A stretch of 64,000 nt of DNA from Saccharum officinarum (taxonomy: Eukaryota; Streptophyta; Magnoliopsida; Poales; Poaceae). Position numbers and translations under genes: made by a program. The DNA is taken from positions 46,857,880-46,921,879 of the forward strand of contig CM036197.1 in assembly GCA_020631735.1 (NCBI GenBank), in the 5' to 3' direction. Below, piece after piece: positions 53,799 to 64,000 of the stretch (position 1 is the first letter of the stretch; every line of letters starts with the position of its first letter). Under the pieces are notes generated by a model that did no database searches, was not told where the DNA came from, and saw only the letters and a program-made list of their open reading frames with translations.

Positions 53799-56700
53799 GT
53801 CAATTACAAAGCCGGAGGAAGGCATTGGGTGCTTGATAGTGGGTGCACTCAACATATGACCGGAGACTCTCGTATGTTCAATTCAATTGATACAAATCAA
53901 AATGGTGGTTTTGATGCTATCACTTTTGGCAACAACAAGAAAGGCAAGGTCAAGGGGCTTGGTAAAATTGCTATCTCAAATGACATGAGCATATCTAATG
54001 TGTTGCTAGTTGAGAGCTTAGATTTCAATCTTTTATCGGTGGCACAACTTTGTGATCTTGGCTTCAAGTGCATATTTGGTAGTGATGATGTTGAAGTAAT
54101 AAGTGTTGATGGATCAAATTTGATATTCAAAGGATTTAGACATGGTAGCTTATACTTGGTTGACTTCAATAATAGTGAGACACAATTGATATCATGCTTG
54201 CTTAGTAAATCTAGTATGGGTTGGTTGTGGCATAGAAGGCTTGGTCATGTTGGAATGAAACAATTGAACAAACTTTTGAGGCATGACTTAGTTAGAGGAT
54301 TGAAAGATGTCACTTTTGAAAAGGATAAACTATGTAGTGCTTGTCAAGCCGGCAAACAAGTTGGAAATTCACATCCTAGTAAAAGTGAAATGAGCACATC
54401 AAAAGCATTTGAGCTATTGCACATGAACTTATTTGGGCCAACAACATACACTAGCATTGGTGGCAACAAGTATGGTTTTGTGATTGTGGATGACTACACT
54501 AGATACACTTGGGTGCTCTTTCTCTATGACAAGAGTGATGTTTATGATCTATTCAAGTCTTTTGTCAAGAGGGTGCAAAATGAGTATGAGACTACCATCA
54601 AGAAGATTAGAAGTGACAATGGTAGTGAGTTCAAGAACACAAGAATTGAAGATTTGTGTGATGATTATGGTATTGGGCATCAATTCTCACCAACATACAC
54701 TCCTCAATCCAATGGTGTAGTTGAAAGGAAAAATAGAACCTTGATTGATATGGCTAGATCAATGCTTAGTGAATACAGTGTGAGTCATTCATTTTGGAGT
54801 GAAGCTATCAATACGGCTTGCTATTGTAGTAACCGTCTCTATTGCCATAGGAAGCTTGGAAAGACACCATATGAACTATTGAATGGAAGAAAGCCCAACA
54901 TTGCATACTTTAGAGTGTTTGGTTGCAAATGCTATATTCTCAAGAAAGGCACTAGATTGAGCAAGTTTGAAAAGAAATGTGATGAAGGGTTCTTACTTGG
55001 TTATTCTACCATAAGCAAATCATATAGAGTTTGGAATCTCACAAATGGCACCTTGGAAGAAGTTCATGATGTTGAGTTTGATGAAACCCAAGGGTCTCAA
55101 AATGAAGCTCAAAACCTTGATGATGTGAGAGGAGATCAATTATCAAATGCAATGAAGAACATGGACATTGGTGATATAAGGCCGATGCAAGTTGATGATG
55201 ATGATATTCATGTGATCAACCAAAGTGTGCAAATTAATACAAATCAAGCAAGCTCTAGTGGTTCTCATGATGAAGTGCAAGTTCAAGGTCAAACAAGTGA
55301 AAGCAATCAACTCCCAATACTCCAACCTACTAGCATTGCAAGAGATCATCCGTTGGACCAAATCATTGGTGGAATTCAAAGTGGTGTTCAAACTAGATCA
55401 AGATTAGCATCCTTTTGTGAGCATTACTCATTTGTCTCATTAGAAGAACCAAAGAAGATAGAAGATGCATTGAAGGATTCCGATTGGGTGAATGCCATGC
55501 ATGAAGAACTAAACAACTTTGCTAGAAATCAAGTTTGGAAACTTGTTGAGAGGCCAAAGAACTACAATGTGATTGGTACTAAGTGGGTCTTTAGAAACAA
55601 GCAAGATCAAGATGGCATGGTTGTAAGGAACAAAGCAAGATTAGTAGCACAAGGATACACTCAAGTTGAGGGTCTTGACTTTGGAGAGACATATGCACCG
55701 GTTGCAAGATTGGAGGCAATTAGAATCTTATTAGCATATGCTTGTGCACACAACATCAAGCTCTATCAAATGGATGTCAAGAGTGCATTTCTAAATGGCT
55801 ACATCAATGAAGAAGTTTATGTTGAGCAACCTCCCGGTTTTGAAGATGACAAGAAGCCTGACCATGTTTACAAGCTAAAGAAGGCATTGTATGGTTTGAA
55901 GCAAGCACCTAGAGCATGGTATGAGAGGTTGAGGGACTTTCTCCTCTCTAAAGGGTTCAAGATGGGAAAGGTTGACACCACTCTCTTCACCAAGAAGCTT
56001 GGAAATGACTTGTTTGTGTTGCAAATCTATGTGGATGACATTATCTTTGGATCAACTAACCAAGACTTTTGTGAAGAGTTTGGAAATATGATGGCTAATG
56101 AGTTTGAGATGTCTATGATTGGAGAGCTTAGTTACTTCCTTGGACTTCAAATCAAGCAAATGAAGAATGGCACTTTTGTAAGTCAAGGCAAGTACATCAA
56201 GGACATGATCAAGAAGTTTGGATTGCAAGATGCTAAGCAAATGAGCACACCAATGGGCACTAATGATCAATTGGGTATTGATGATAGTGGAAACATGGTA
56301 GATCAAAAGCAATACCGGTCCATGATTGGAAGTTTGCTCTATGTCACCGCTTCTAGGCCGGATGTGATGTTTAGTGTGTGCAAGTGTGCAAGATATCAAG
56401 CTTCACCTAGAGAAAGTCACTTGAAAGCCACCAAGAGAATATTGAGATATCTTAAGGGCACTCATGATGTTGGATTGTGGTTTCCAAAGGGGTCTAATTT
56501 TGAGTTGATTGGATATTCGGACTCCGACTATGGTGGATGCAAGATTGATAGAATGAGCACAAGTGGCACTTGTTAATTGCTTGGAAGGTCTCTTGTTTCA
56601 TGGTCATCAAAGAAACAAAATAGTGTTGCACTATCTACCGCTGAGGCCGAATATATTAGTGACGGTAGTTGTTGTGCTCAATTGCTTTGGATGAAGGCCA

Positions 56701-56981
56701 CTTTGAATGACTTTGGAATTAAATTCAAGAATGTGCCTTTGTTTTGTGATAATGAAAGTGCTATCAAGATGACACAAAATCCGATTCAACATTCAAGAAC
56801 CAAGCACATTGACATAAGGCATCACTTCATAAGAGACCATCAACAAAAGAGTGATATTAGCATTGAAAGCATTGGCACCGAAGATCAACTAGCCGACATA
56901 TTTACAAAGCCACTTGATGAAAAGAGATTTTACAAGTTGAAGAATGAATTGAACATACTTAACTTCTCCAACTTGAAATGA
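53799..56981 (+). pseudogene. Copia pol: protease, integrase, reverse transcriptase, RNase H
   Basis: The frame opens at 53799 after a TAG, thirteen bases beyond the gag stop and in another frame, without an ATG at its start. Domains: protease ([12 protein letters not shown], near 53832), HHCC finger (about 54230-54350), integrase core (about 54400-54760), RT ([10 protein letters not shown] near 56030) and RNase H ([17 protein letters not shown]). Two defects are seen. The first catalytic Asp of integrase (normally HMDLFGP) is AAC, Asn, at 54426-54428. A TAA at 56574-56576 replaces a Gln codon before the last 134 residues of RNase H. Both are C:G to T:A changes. The other integrase residues (SDNGSEF, VVERKNR) are kept. 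Confidence 0.9.
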
Positions 56982-57964
56982 GTGCACCCCCACATTCTTA
57001 TATGACATGCCTCTCCTCCAACATAGCAAGGTAAAGTTGTTTGGCATATCATTCATACTTTGCTAAGGACATGTTTAGAACATATAGACATATTTGCATG
57101 ACAAATAGGCTCATTCATGAAAATCAAATAATTTTGATGTATATATGATACCACTATTGCTTCTATGTTTGATTGATCTAGTGGTAGCATATGACATGTT
57201 TGTGGGCTTGCAAACCTAGTGTTGAATCTAGAAAATGAGCTCATGATGTGTAATTCAACATGGTCAAAATAACCCTTATACTTTATGAGGTGTGAAAAAG
57301 CTTGTCCTTGGATCAAACCGAATTACCTATTCTAGGCACCTTTTTGGTGATTGTTGACAAAGGGGGAGAGAAAAGTCACAAAGATATTGCAAAGAGGAAA
57401 TAAAATATAATAAGAGGGAGAGAAAAGTCACAGGGGAGAGAAAAGTCACAAAGAGAGAAATTAAATTTGAGCACATAAGTAGGGGGAGCAAGCTCATGGA
57501 TTATTTGTTGCATTTGTATGTGCATTAACATGATGAAATGTTGCATTGCAAAGTTTAATTTCGATATTCATGATTGAATGGTGTATGCTAGAAATAGAAC
57601 TTGAATGATGATTTGTTGAGAGTAGCTTTACAAGTGGTATCTAGACACCTTTTGCTTATAATGTTGATCTCACGGGGTACTTTAGTGTTTGTGATCTTTA
57701 CAAGTGATAGATTACAAGTGGTGTCTAGCTACATCGATGCTAAGGATGGTATATAAAGGCAACTCCGATTGGTATCACGCTTCAAAGGTCTATTTTATAT
57801 ACCTTAGCATCAATTTGATAGTAGTAACTCTCTCAAATTTCAAATCCATACATATGTGCATAATTGAACCAAACTCATGGAAGCACATATGTAGGGGGAG
57901 CTAATACTATCGAAATTGAAAATTGATTTCATTTCATATCTTTGTGATGGTTGTCATCAATTAC
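56982..57964 (+). other. Region between pol and 3' LTR with repeated purine tracts
   Basis: No gene. GGGAGAGAAAAGTCACA occurs three times at about 57362-57450, and further AGGGGGAG tracts lie near 57481 and 57893. Sireviruses are known to have several polypurine tracts here. The rest is AT-rich. Confidence 0.7.
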
Positions 57965-57979
57965 CAAAAAGGGGGAGAT
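57965..57979 (+). other. Polypurine tract of the copia element
   Basis: A-rich then AGGGGGAGAT directly before the TG of the 3' LTR at 57980. Confidence 0.8.
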
Positions 57980-59999
57980 TGAAAGCCCAAGTTTGGTTTT
58001 GGTAATTAATGACACCAAGTTGCTAATGCCACGTGTTAAGTGTTTTGAGTTAGGCATAAGCAACACATGTGATGAAAGTGTATGTGGCAAGGAGTGGTGG
58101 CCACAAGATCACAAAGAGATAGTGCATGAATATGAAATGATGTTTATGGTGGAGACGCACATAAAAGGAAGGACATGATGATCAAGTGGAAGAGAAAGAT
58201 CTAAGAGCTCAAGGCAAAGGTATAATCATAGGGTTTTCCTTTTGCCGGTCTAAGATGAGTAGAGAAGTGATTGACCGGATTTAGGATACATAGCCGACTA
58301 TCAAGAGGGGCAATCACGGTTAGCTCGGAAATCAAGTGCCACTAGATCAATGTCTTGAGCATATGCATTAGGATCTAGTAAAAAGCTAACATAACGCCTT
58401 GAGAAATGATTTATGAAATGCTAACACACATACACATGGTGGTGTACACTTGGTGGTGTTAGCACAGTTTGTGAAGGCGGTAGAGTTTAAGCGGTAGAGA
58501 GGGGTTTGGGTTCCTCTCTCCCTCCCGCCGAGCTTGCGAGGCGGGATTCGGCGCTTTTTGGAGAAGTGAAATGCCTATTTTCTACTGCACCGGAAGTCGG
58601 AAAAGAAACGGAGGCGAACGGAGGTCACAGAGATGACCGGACGCTAGACCGGACGCGGTCTCTGTATGACCGGACGCGTCCGGTCAGTGTTCAGCGTCTG
58701 CGTGGTTTTCAGTTTGATGATCGGACGCGCAGCGCGTCCGGTCACTGATGTCCAGGGAGCTTACTGGACTCTAATCGGACGCTGGCACTGTGGCGTCCGG
58801 TCAGTTCAACAGTGCGTCCGGTCAGTTCTCCTGAGCGAATCAGAGCGCGCGACCGGCGCGTCCGGTCCCTCACGTAACCGGAGCGTCCGGTCAGGCGTCC
58901 AGAAGGGTAGAACGAAGCGGAGTAACGATCGGACGCGCGGCGCGTCCGGTCACGTGCGATCGGACGCGTCCGGTCTTAACGGGAGCATACTGGAATGCGA
59001 CCAGACGCGGGCACTGTCGCGTCCGGTCAATCGGTTCAGCGCGTCCGGTCACGGCAACGGCTAGTTCTGACACGCACTGTTTCTTGCTGTCGTGTAGTGA
59101 CCGAACGCGTCCGGTCACCCTGACCGGAGCGTCCGGTCAGTGCGTTTTTCGCTGCGTCGTCTGTAACGGCTAGCTGCGTACCCCTTCGTTATAAATAGAC
59201 GTTGGCCGGGGTTTGAGGGCAACTCTTGCACATTTTGAGATATAGAGACATACTTTGAGCTAGAGAACAACCCCACCACTCATCTCTTTGCATAGTTGCA
59301 CATCTTGAGTGAGATTGAGTGAGATTCAAGTGCATTGCTTGAGAGTTGCATTCTAGAGGCACTTGATCTTCGTGTTGCTGCGGATTTCTTGTTACTCTTC
59401 CGTGTTTCCCGACACGGTAGACGGCTTGGAGCAGCGGAGGTGATTTAGCTCGCAATTGGAGATTGTTGGAGCCTTCACCAAGTGTTGTAAGGGGTTCTTG
59501 ATCCTTCCCCGTGGGAGTTCGCAAATTGGATACTCTAGTGGAGCTCGTGGCTTGGAGGATCCCCATCTTGTGTGCGGTTGTGCGGCGCCCGCCGAGGGCT
59601 CGACTCTTGATAGTCGATTAGCTCGCGAACCGACAAGTGGGTGTATCGCCACAACGGGGAGTAGCTTGCCGGGAAGCAAGTGAACCTCAGGATAAATTCT
59701 TGTGTCATTCTCTTCCCGAGGATTTCGCTTGTATGATTGATTGATTGGTATTTCTCTTCTCTTCACGGCGGTATAATCACTCAAAGCTCTTCTCTCGTAT
59801 TACTTCTCGTTTCTAGCTTATAGTTGTTGTTGTGTTTAGTGAATAGCCTTGTACTAGACTTGTGTAGGTGGCTTGCTTAATTAGTTAGAGCTAGTGCTTT
59901 TGCCTCGCCACCTTTCGTACTAACTCGTGGTTAAGTAATTCTTGTAGAAGTTTTAATTAGGCTATTCACCCCCCCCCTCTAGCCTATTTGGACCTTACA
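57980..59999 (+). repeat. 3' LTR of the copia element
   Basis: 2020 bases with the same ends as the 5' LTR. The GCGTCCGGTC array recurs at about 58634-59141 and TATAAATA at 59190-59197. Confidence 0.95.
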
Positions 60000-62157
60000 A
60001 GCGGGCTACGGCGATACAGCTCCCTGTTGTCGCCAAATATCATAAAGGATTTGGCCCGGCGAGTGATCCGTCGAGCCTCGATCTTATCTGAGGGGAGGTC
60101 CCCTCGAGTGAGATGGTCGAGGTACGGTATACGCCAGTCAGGCTTGGGGTTGTCTGGCGGGGTCGAGCCTTCCGCCTGCATGGCCTCAACCCCGGTCGAG
60201 GGGGCTTCCGCCTCAGGTGGAGGATCGAGTGACGGCCCATCGACCCCTCCGTCTGCCCTGATGTTGACTGACGGTTGATGGAGATCTTTAGCGAAAACGT
60301 CAGGTGGAACTGTAATTTGACTAGAAGTGATTTTCATGAGTTCATCGGTGACCTCATTATATCTGGGTGCGATGTGGTTGAGCTTGAAGCCATGAAACTT
60401 GTCTTCAAGGCGCCGTACCTCCTCACAGTAGGCCTCTATCTTGGGATCATGGCAGCTCGAGCTCTTCATGACCTGGTCGATCACAAGCTGAGAGTCGCCT
60501 CAAACGTCGAGGTGTCGGACCCCTAGTTCGACGGCAATTCGTAGGCCCGTGACAAGCGCCTCGTATTCGGTGACGTTGTTGGAGGCAGAGAAATGAATCC
60601 GGATGATATAGCGCATGTGGACTCCGAGGGCAAGATGAAGAGCAAACCCGCGCCTGCTCCCATTTTCATCAGCGACCCGTCGAAATACATGGTTCAAAGC
60701 TCGGCCTAGAGTTGAACCGGAGGAAGTTGAGTGTCGGTCCATTCCGCCAGGAAATCAGCTAGTACCTGAGATTTGATGGCTTTGCGAGGTGCATACGAGA
60801 GGGTCTCACCCATGAGCTCGACCGCCCACTTGGCTATCCTACCCGAGGCTTCCCAGTTCTGAGCTATCTCTCCTAGAGGGAAAGAAGAGACCACAGTCAC
60901 CGGGTGGCCCTCGAAGTAGTGACGGAGTTTGCGCCGTGTTAAGATGATGGCGTACAGCAGCTTCTGGATCTGCGGGTAGCGAACCTTGGTTTTCGAGAGC
61001 ACCTCGCTGATGAAGTAGACCGGTCTCTGAACGAGCAGGGCATGCCCTTCATCTGCCCTCTCGACAACCAAGACCGCACTGACTACTTGTGTCGTTACGG
61101 CGACATAAAAGTAGGAGGGGTTCCCCTGTGGTCGAAGGGACGAGGATCGGTGAGTTGGACAATGTAGCTTTGAGCTTTGCAAGAGCTTCCTCGGCCTCGA
61201 GGGTCCACGATAAGTGTTCTGATTTCTTTAGGAGACGATACAGTGGGAGCGCTTTTTCGTCGAGGTGCGAAATGAAGCGACTGAGGGCCGCAAGGCAGCC
61301 TGTGACCCTCTACACGCCCTTCAGATCTCGGATAGGGCCCATTTTGGTTATTGCGGCGATTTTTTCCGGGTTGGCCTCGATGCCATGTTCGAAAACGATG
61401 AACCCTAGGAGCATGCCTCGAGGAACACCAAAAACGTATTTCTCGGGGTTGAGCTTAATGTTCTTTGCCTAGAGGCACTTGAACGCAACGTCGAGGTCTT
61501 TTATCAAATTACTGGCCTTTTTGGTTTTGACAACGATATCATCGACGTAAGCCTCGACGGTTGGTCCAATGTGTTCCCCAAAAACGTGTTGCATGCATCA
61601 CTGGTACGTAGCCCCTGCGTTCCAAAGACTGAAGGGCATAGTAACATAGCAATACATGCTGAATGGGGTGATGAACGAAGTCGCGAGCTGGTCGGATTCT
61701 TTATTTTGATCTGGTGGTAGCCGAAATACGCATCTAAGAACGACAGAGTTTCACATCCTGCAGTAGAATCAACGATTTGATCAATGCGTGGCAAAGAAAA
61801 AGGAACTTTTGGATATGCTTTATTTAAACTAGTATAGTCTACACACATCCTCCACTTCTTATTCTTTTTCTTAACTAATACAGGATTAGCTAGCCACTCG
61901 GGATGATGAACCTCCTTGATGAATCCGGCCTTCAATAGCTTGTGGATCTCCTCGCTGATGACCTTGCACTTTTCCTCGTCGAAGCGGCACAAGCGTTACT
62001 TCAACGGTTTGGAGCCGGCTCGGATATCCAAGGCGTGCTCGGCGACTTCCCTAGGTATGCCCGGCATATCCGAGGGACTCCACGCAAAGATGTCGATGTT
62101 TGCGCGGAGAAAGTCGACGAGCACTGTTTCCTATTTGGGGTCGAGGGTGGCGCTGAT
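60000..62157 (-). pseudogene. Tat/Retand-like Ty3/gypsy pol remnant
   Basis: Minus-strand pieces in order: reverse transcriptase (61992-61504: KKKNKKWRMCVDYTSLNKAY, SLPRIDQIVD), RNase H (61182-60706: [33 protein letters not shown]), a second RNase H-like domain (60742-60500: NNVTEYEALVTGLRIAVELG) and the link to integrase (60484-60000: WRIPYLDHLTRGDLPSDKI, MIFGDNRELYRRSP). A second RNase H is typical of the Tat/Retand branch. Frames are broken several times. The left end is cut by the copia LTR, the right end by another LTR at 62158; integrase, gag and LTRs are missing. Confidence 0.8.
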
Positions 62158-64000
62158 TGTAACACCCCAGGTGTTTATCACCAATTAGGCAGTGGGTTTG
62201 AGCTCAAACATGATAGATTAAGTGGAGATGAGCCTAATCTATACTTGGATGTTACACCATTGCTTTCCCTATAGGCCCCTTTTTAAGATATATGCTTGGG
62301 TGGTGTTATTGTAATATCTTCATGTGTCTCAGCTTAATAACTATCTATATTGATCCCTGGAAAAGTTTCATAAAGTTTGGAATCAAAAAGTCATATGAAA
62401 TGATAAGTTCCATTCCTATTGGAATTTGCCCCATTAAGTTAATGAAACTATAGATCACCAACCAAGCTTTGCAAAATTACCCAAATGACTCCAGATAAAC
62501 TCTACAACACCTTAACTACACTTAGGACACTTAATGGAACAATGTTCATGTTGATCATTTTGCCTAAATGTGCTTCTAATTGATGGTTGACCATGTATGG
62601 ACCCTGAAGCCATTTGGTTTGACCATTTCAAAAGTGGGACTTAGGAGCTTTGCATGACTATGCACCCTTTTACAAAGTTGTAGAGAATTTTATAATGAGC
62701 AAACTTTGTTTAAATGTCAAGTCATGAGAATATGTGGAACATGCTCAAATAGGGCCCACGAGTTAGTTTTAGGGCTGATTTCAGCACTTGGTCATTTTTA
62801 AGCCCTAATTCCGGTAACATCGACGTTGGCATCTCGCGTTCTTGAGATTTTGTTAAGTAACTCAAGCTGACCCAAAAATGAAAGTTGGAAACAATTTAGT
62901 GGAGAGCAACATGTAAAAAGTTGGGATCAAATTGACCAAGTTTGGCATTTAAAAATCCCAAAACCGAGCCCTAGCTTAACTTGTTGACACTTGTGATTTG
63001 GGGACTGATTATCTCCTAATCTGTGGGTCTTAGGACCATGGTGCTTAAATGAAATTTGTAGGGCATCACGAAATGAACAACTTTCATAATTGTCCCATGT
63101 CCAAATTCGGACCCGAGCAGGCCCGAAAATGGTCTCCAAGTCAGGCGCAGCAACACGTGACACGTATTCGACGAAATGTCTGAACCGCCGACACGTGCTC
63201 TGGACATGGCGGCCATGCCCGCACCGCGCCCCCACTCCCTGTCTGCGTGCCGATTCCCCCCCCCTTCGCGTGTGGAGAACCGAAGCTAGTCGCTCCTCCA
63301 CTTCCCAAGCTCGTTCCCTGCCTCCCCCTCGTTCGGCTCCGCCCTGAACGCGCGTGCCGGCCAAATTGGGCTCCACGGCCGATGACCAATCCGCTCTGCC
63401 ATGTCTTTCCCGTCCTAGCCTTGTACCGTGACACCTTCACCGCCATCCACCGCCCTCGACGCGCCCTTCATTTGGCTTTCCCGCGCGCTGCAGACGGCCG
63501 CCGCCGGAGCTGTTCGCGCGTCGTGACCCGCTTCCATGGCCAGCCGGCCATGGGTCACCTCAAGCTGAGCTAGGCCGTTTCTCAGTTGCACCGGGCACCA
63601 CCGGTACTCGCGCGGCCATTCTCCTTGGCCCGCCGCTACCGGTGCTCGCCTGCCGCCGATGGCCGCGGCCGCAGCCGCCCGCCTCCGCGGCCAAGAGGCC
63701 ATGGACCACCTCTGGCTGAGCCATGTAGCTCTGCGGGTGTGTAAGGGCGTGTTGGAGCTCGTGCCGCCCTTAGTCGCCGCCGCTGGGGACCCCCCTCGCC
63801 GGAGCCGCGAAGGCCGGCTCTCTCCTCTGTCGGCGTCGGGAGGTAGAAGAAGACCTCTGTTTTCCTCTGTGACCCTCTGTCTGACATGTGGGACTGGCTG
63901 AACGATAGGCCCCGCGTGTCAGGTTAAGTAGTAGCAGGCTCGGGTGCGTTACCGGGTACATCTAGCGAATTAAGTAGGGTTCCAGTAATTCTGTTTTTGA
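62158..64000 (+). repeat. Start of another gypsy LTR, running out of the window
   Basis: TGTAACACCCCAGGTGTTTATC resembles the LTR start at 1171, and it interrupts the Retand-like pol at 62158. It is AT-rich for about 900 bases and GC-rich from about 63120, the same build as the Tekay-like LTR, though the text is otherwise different. No end is reached. Open frames on both strands in the GC-rich part (63141-63900) show no known domain. Confidence 0.65.

Larger units (their letters stand above)
49629..59999 (+). mobile_element. Ty1/copia Sirevirus-like retrotransposon, structurally complete
   Basis: Order: 5' LTR (49629-51647), PBS, gag, pol, several purine tracts, PPT and 3' LTR (57980-59999). 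Flanks AGCAG (49624-49628) and AGCGG (60000-60004) are a target duplication with one difference. By eye the LTRs differ at about eight substitutions and one C-run length, roughly 0.4 percent, so the insertion is young (order of 0.1-0.2 million years at the usual grass LTR rate). Pol text ([29 protein letters not shown]), repeated purine tracts and palindromic U3 words fit Sireviruses. One nonsense codon and an integrase Asp-to-Asn change make this copy defective. Confidence 0.9.

Noticed and set aside
63141..63901. Frames in the GC-rich part of the last LTR
   Set aside because: Conflicting frames on both strands without domains, as in the GC-rich parts of the other gypsy LTRs.
1..64000. CRISPR arrays, bacterial operons, rRNA genes
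   Set aside because: None seen; introns, LTR elements and MITEs show plant nuclear DNA.

Overview
The window is nuclear DNA of a grass, most likely an Andropogoneae species (sorghum, sugarcane or Miscanthus type). The grounds are the GC-rich first exon and GT-AG introns of a plant REC/CLU gene, Tourist-like MITEs with TAA target duplications, a Sirevirus-type Ty1/copia element, Tekay-like and Tat/Retand-like Ty3/gypsy elements, and LINE tails typical of grasses. Two runs of exactly 100 N (6714-6813 and 34060-34159) mark scaffold joins, so the window is three contigs: 1-6713, 6814-34059 and 34160-64000.

Contig 1 (1-6713) holds the 3' end of a Tekay-like gypsy element (integrase, chromodomain, a 4.05 kb LTR) and a LINE-like tail. 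All of it is repeated in inverted orientation at 19053-25810 in contig 2. The two copies share the same LTR/host junction, so they descend from one insertion. The match runs to the edge of the gap, which makes an inverted or haplotypic mis-join likely.

Contig 2 carries the best host gene of the window: a minus-strand REC1-like gene of the CLU (clustered mitochondria) family, with 16 exons at 16505-6946 that splice into 921 uninterrupted codons. The gap cuts it off at the start of its TPR part. Its introns hold an RTE LINE remnant, three MITEs and a retroposon tail. Upstream lie two adjoining Tourist-like MITEs and then the almost complete Tekay-like element (20554-34059, minus): LTR, PPT, decayed pol, gag-protease, a separate coiled-coil/acidic accessory ORF, PBS, and a 5' LTR cut by the second gap.

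Contig 3 starts with a truncated topoisomerase II-like gene (34283-41193, plus). It covers only the ATPase/transducer part and is broken by a nonsense codon, a 3.26 kb LINE inserted in an exon, a frameshift and a (TA)46 tract at a splice acceptor. An intronless ALP1-like domesticated Harbinger nuclease (45099-46424, minus) follows; it appears to have lost all three catalytic acidic residues. Behind it lie a 1.35 kb foldback element, a tRNA-derived SINE with a 19 bp target duplication, and a young Sirevirus-like copia element (49629-59999) with almost identical 2.02 kb LTRs. The window ends in a Tat/Retand gypsy pol remnant (60000-62157) and the start of another gypsy LTR (62158-64000).

Most of the sequence is transposon. 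The host genes are REC1-like (functional-looking but cut by a gap), ALP1-like (intact) and topoisomerase II-like (pseudogene). All calls come from reading the sequence; no database search was run.
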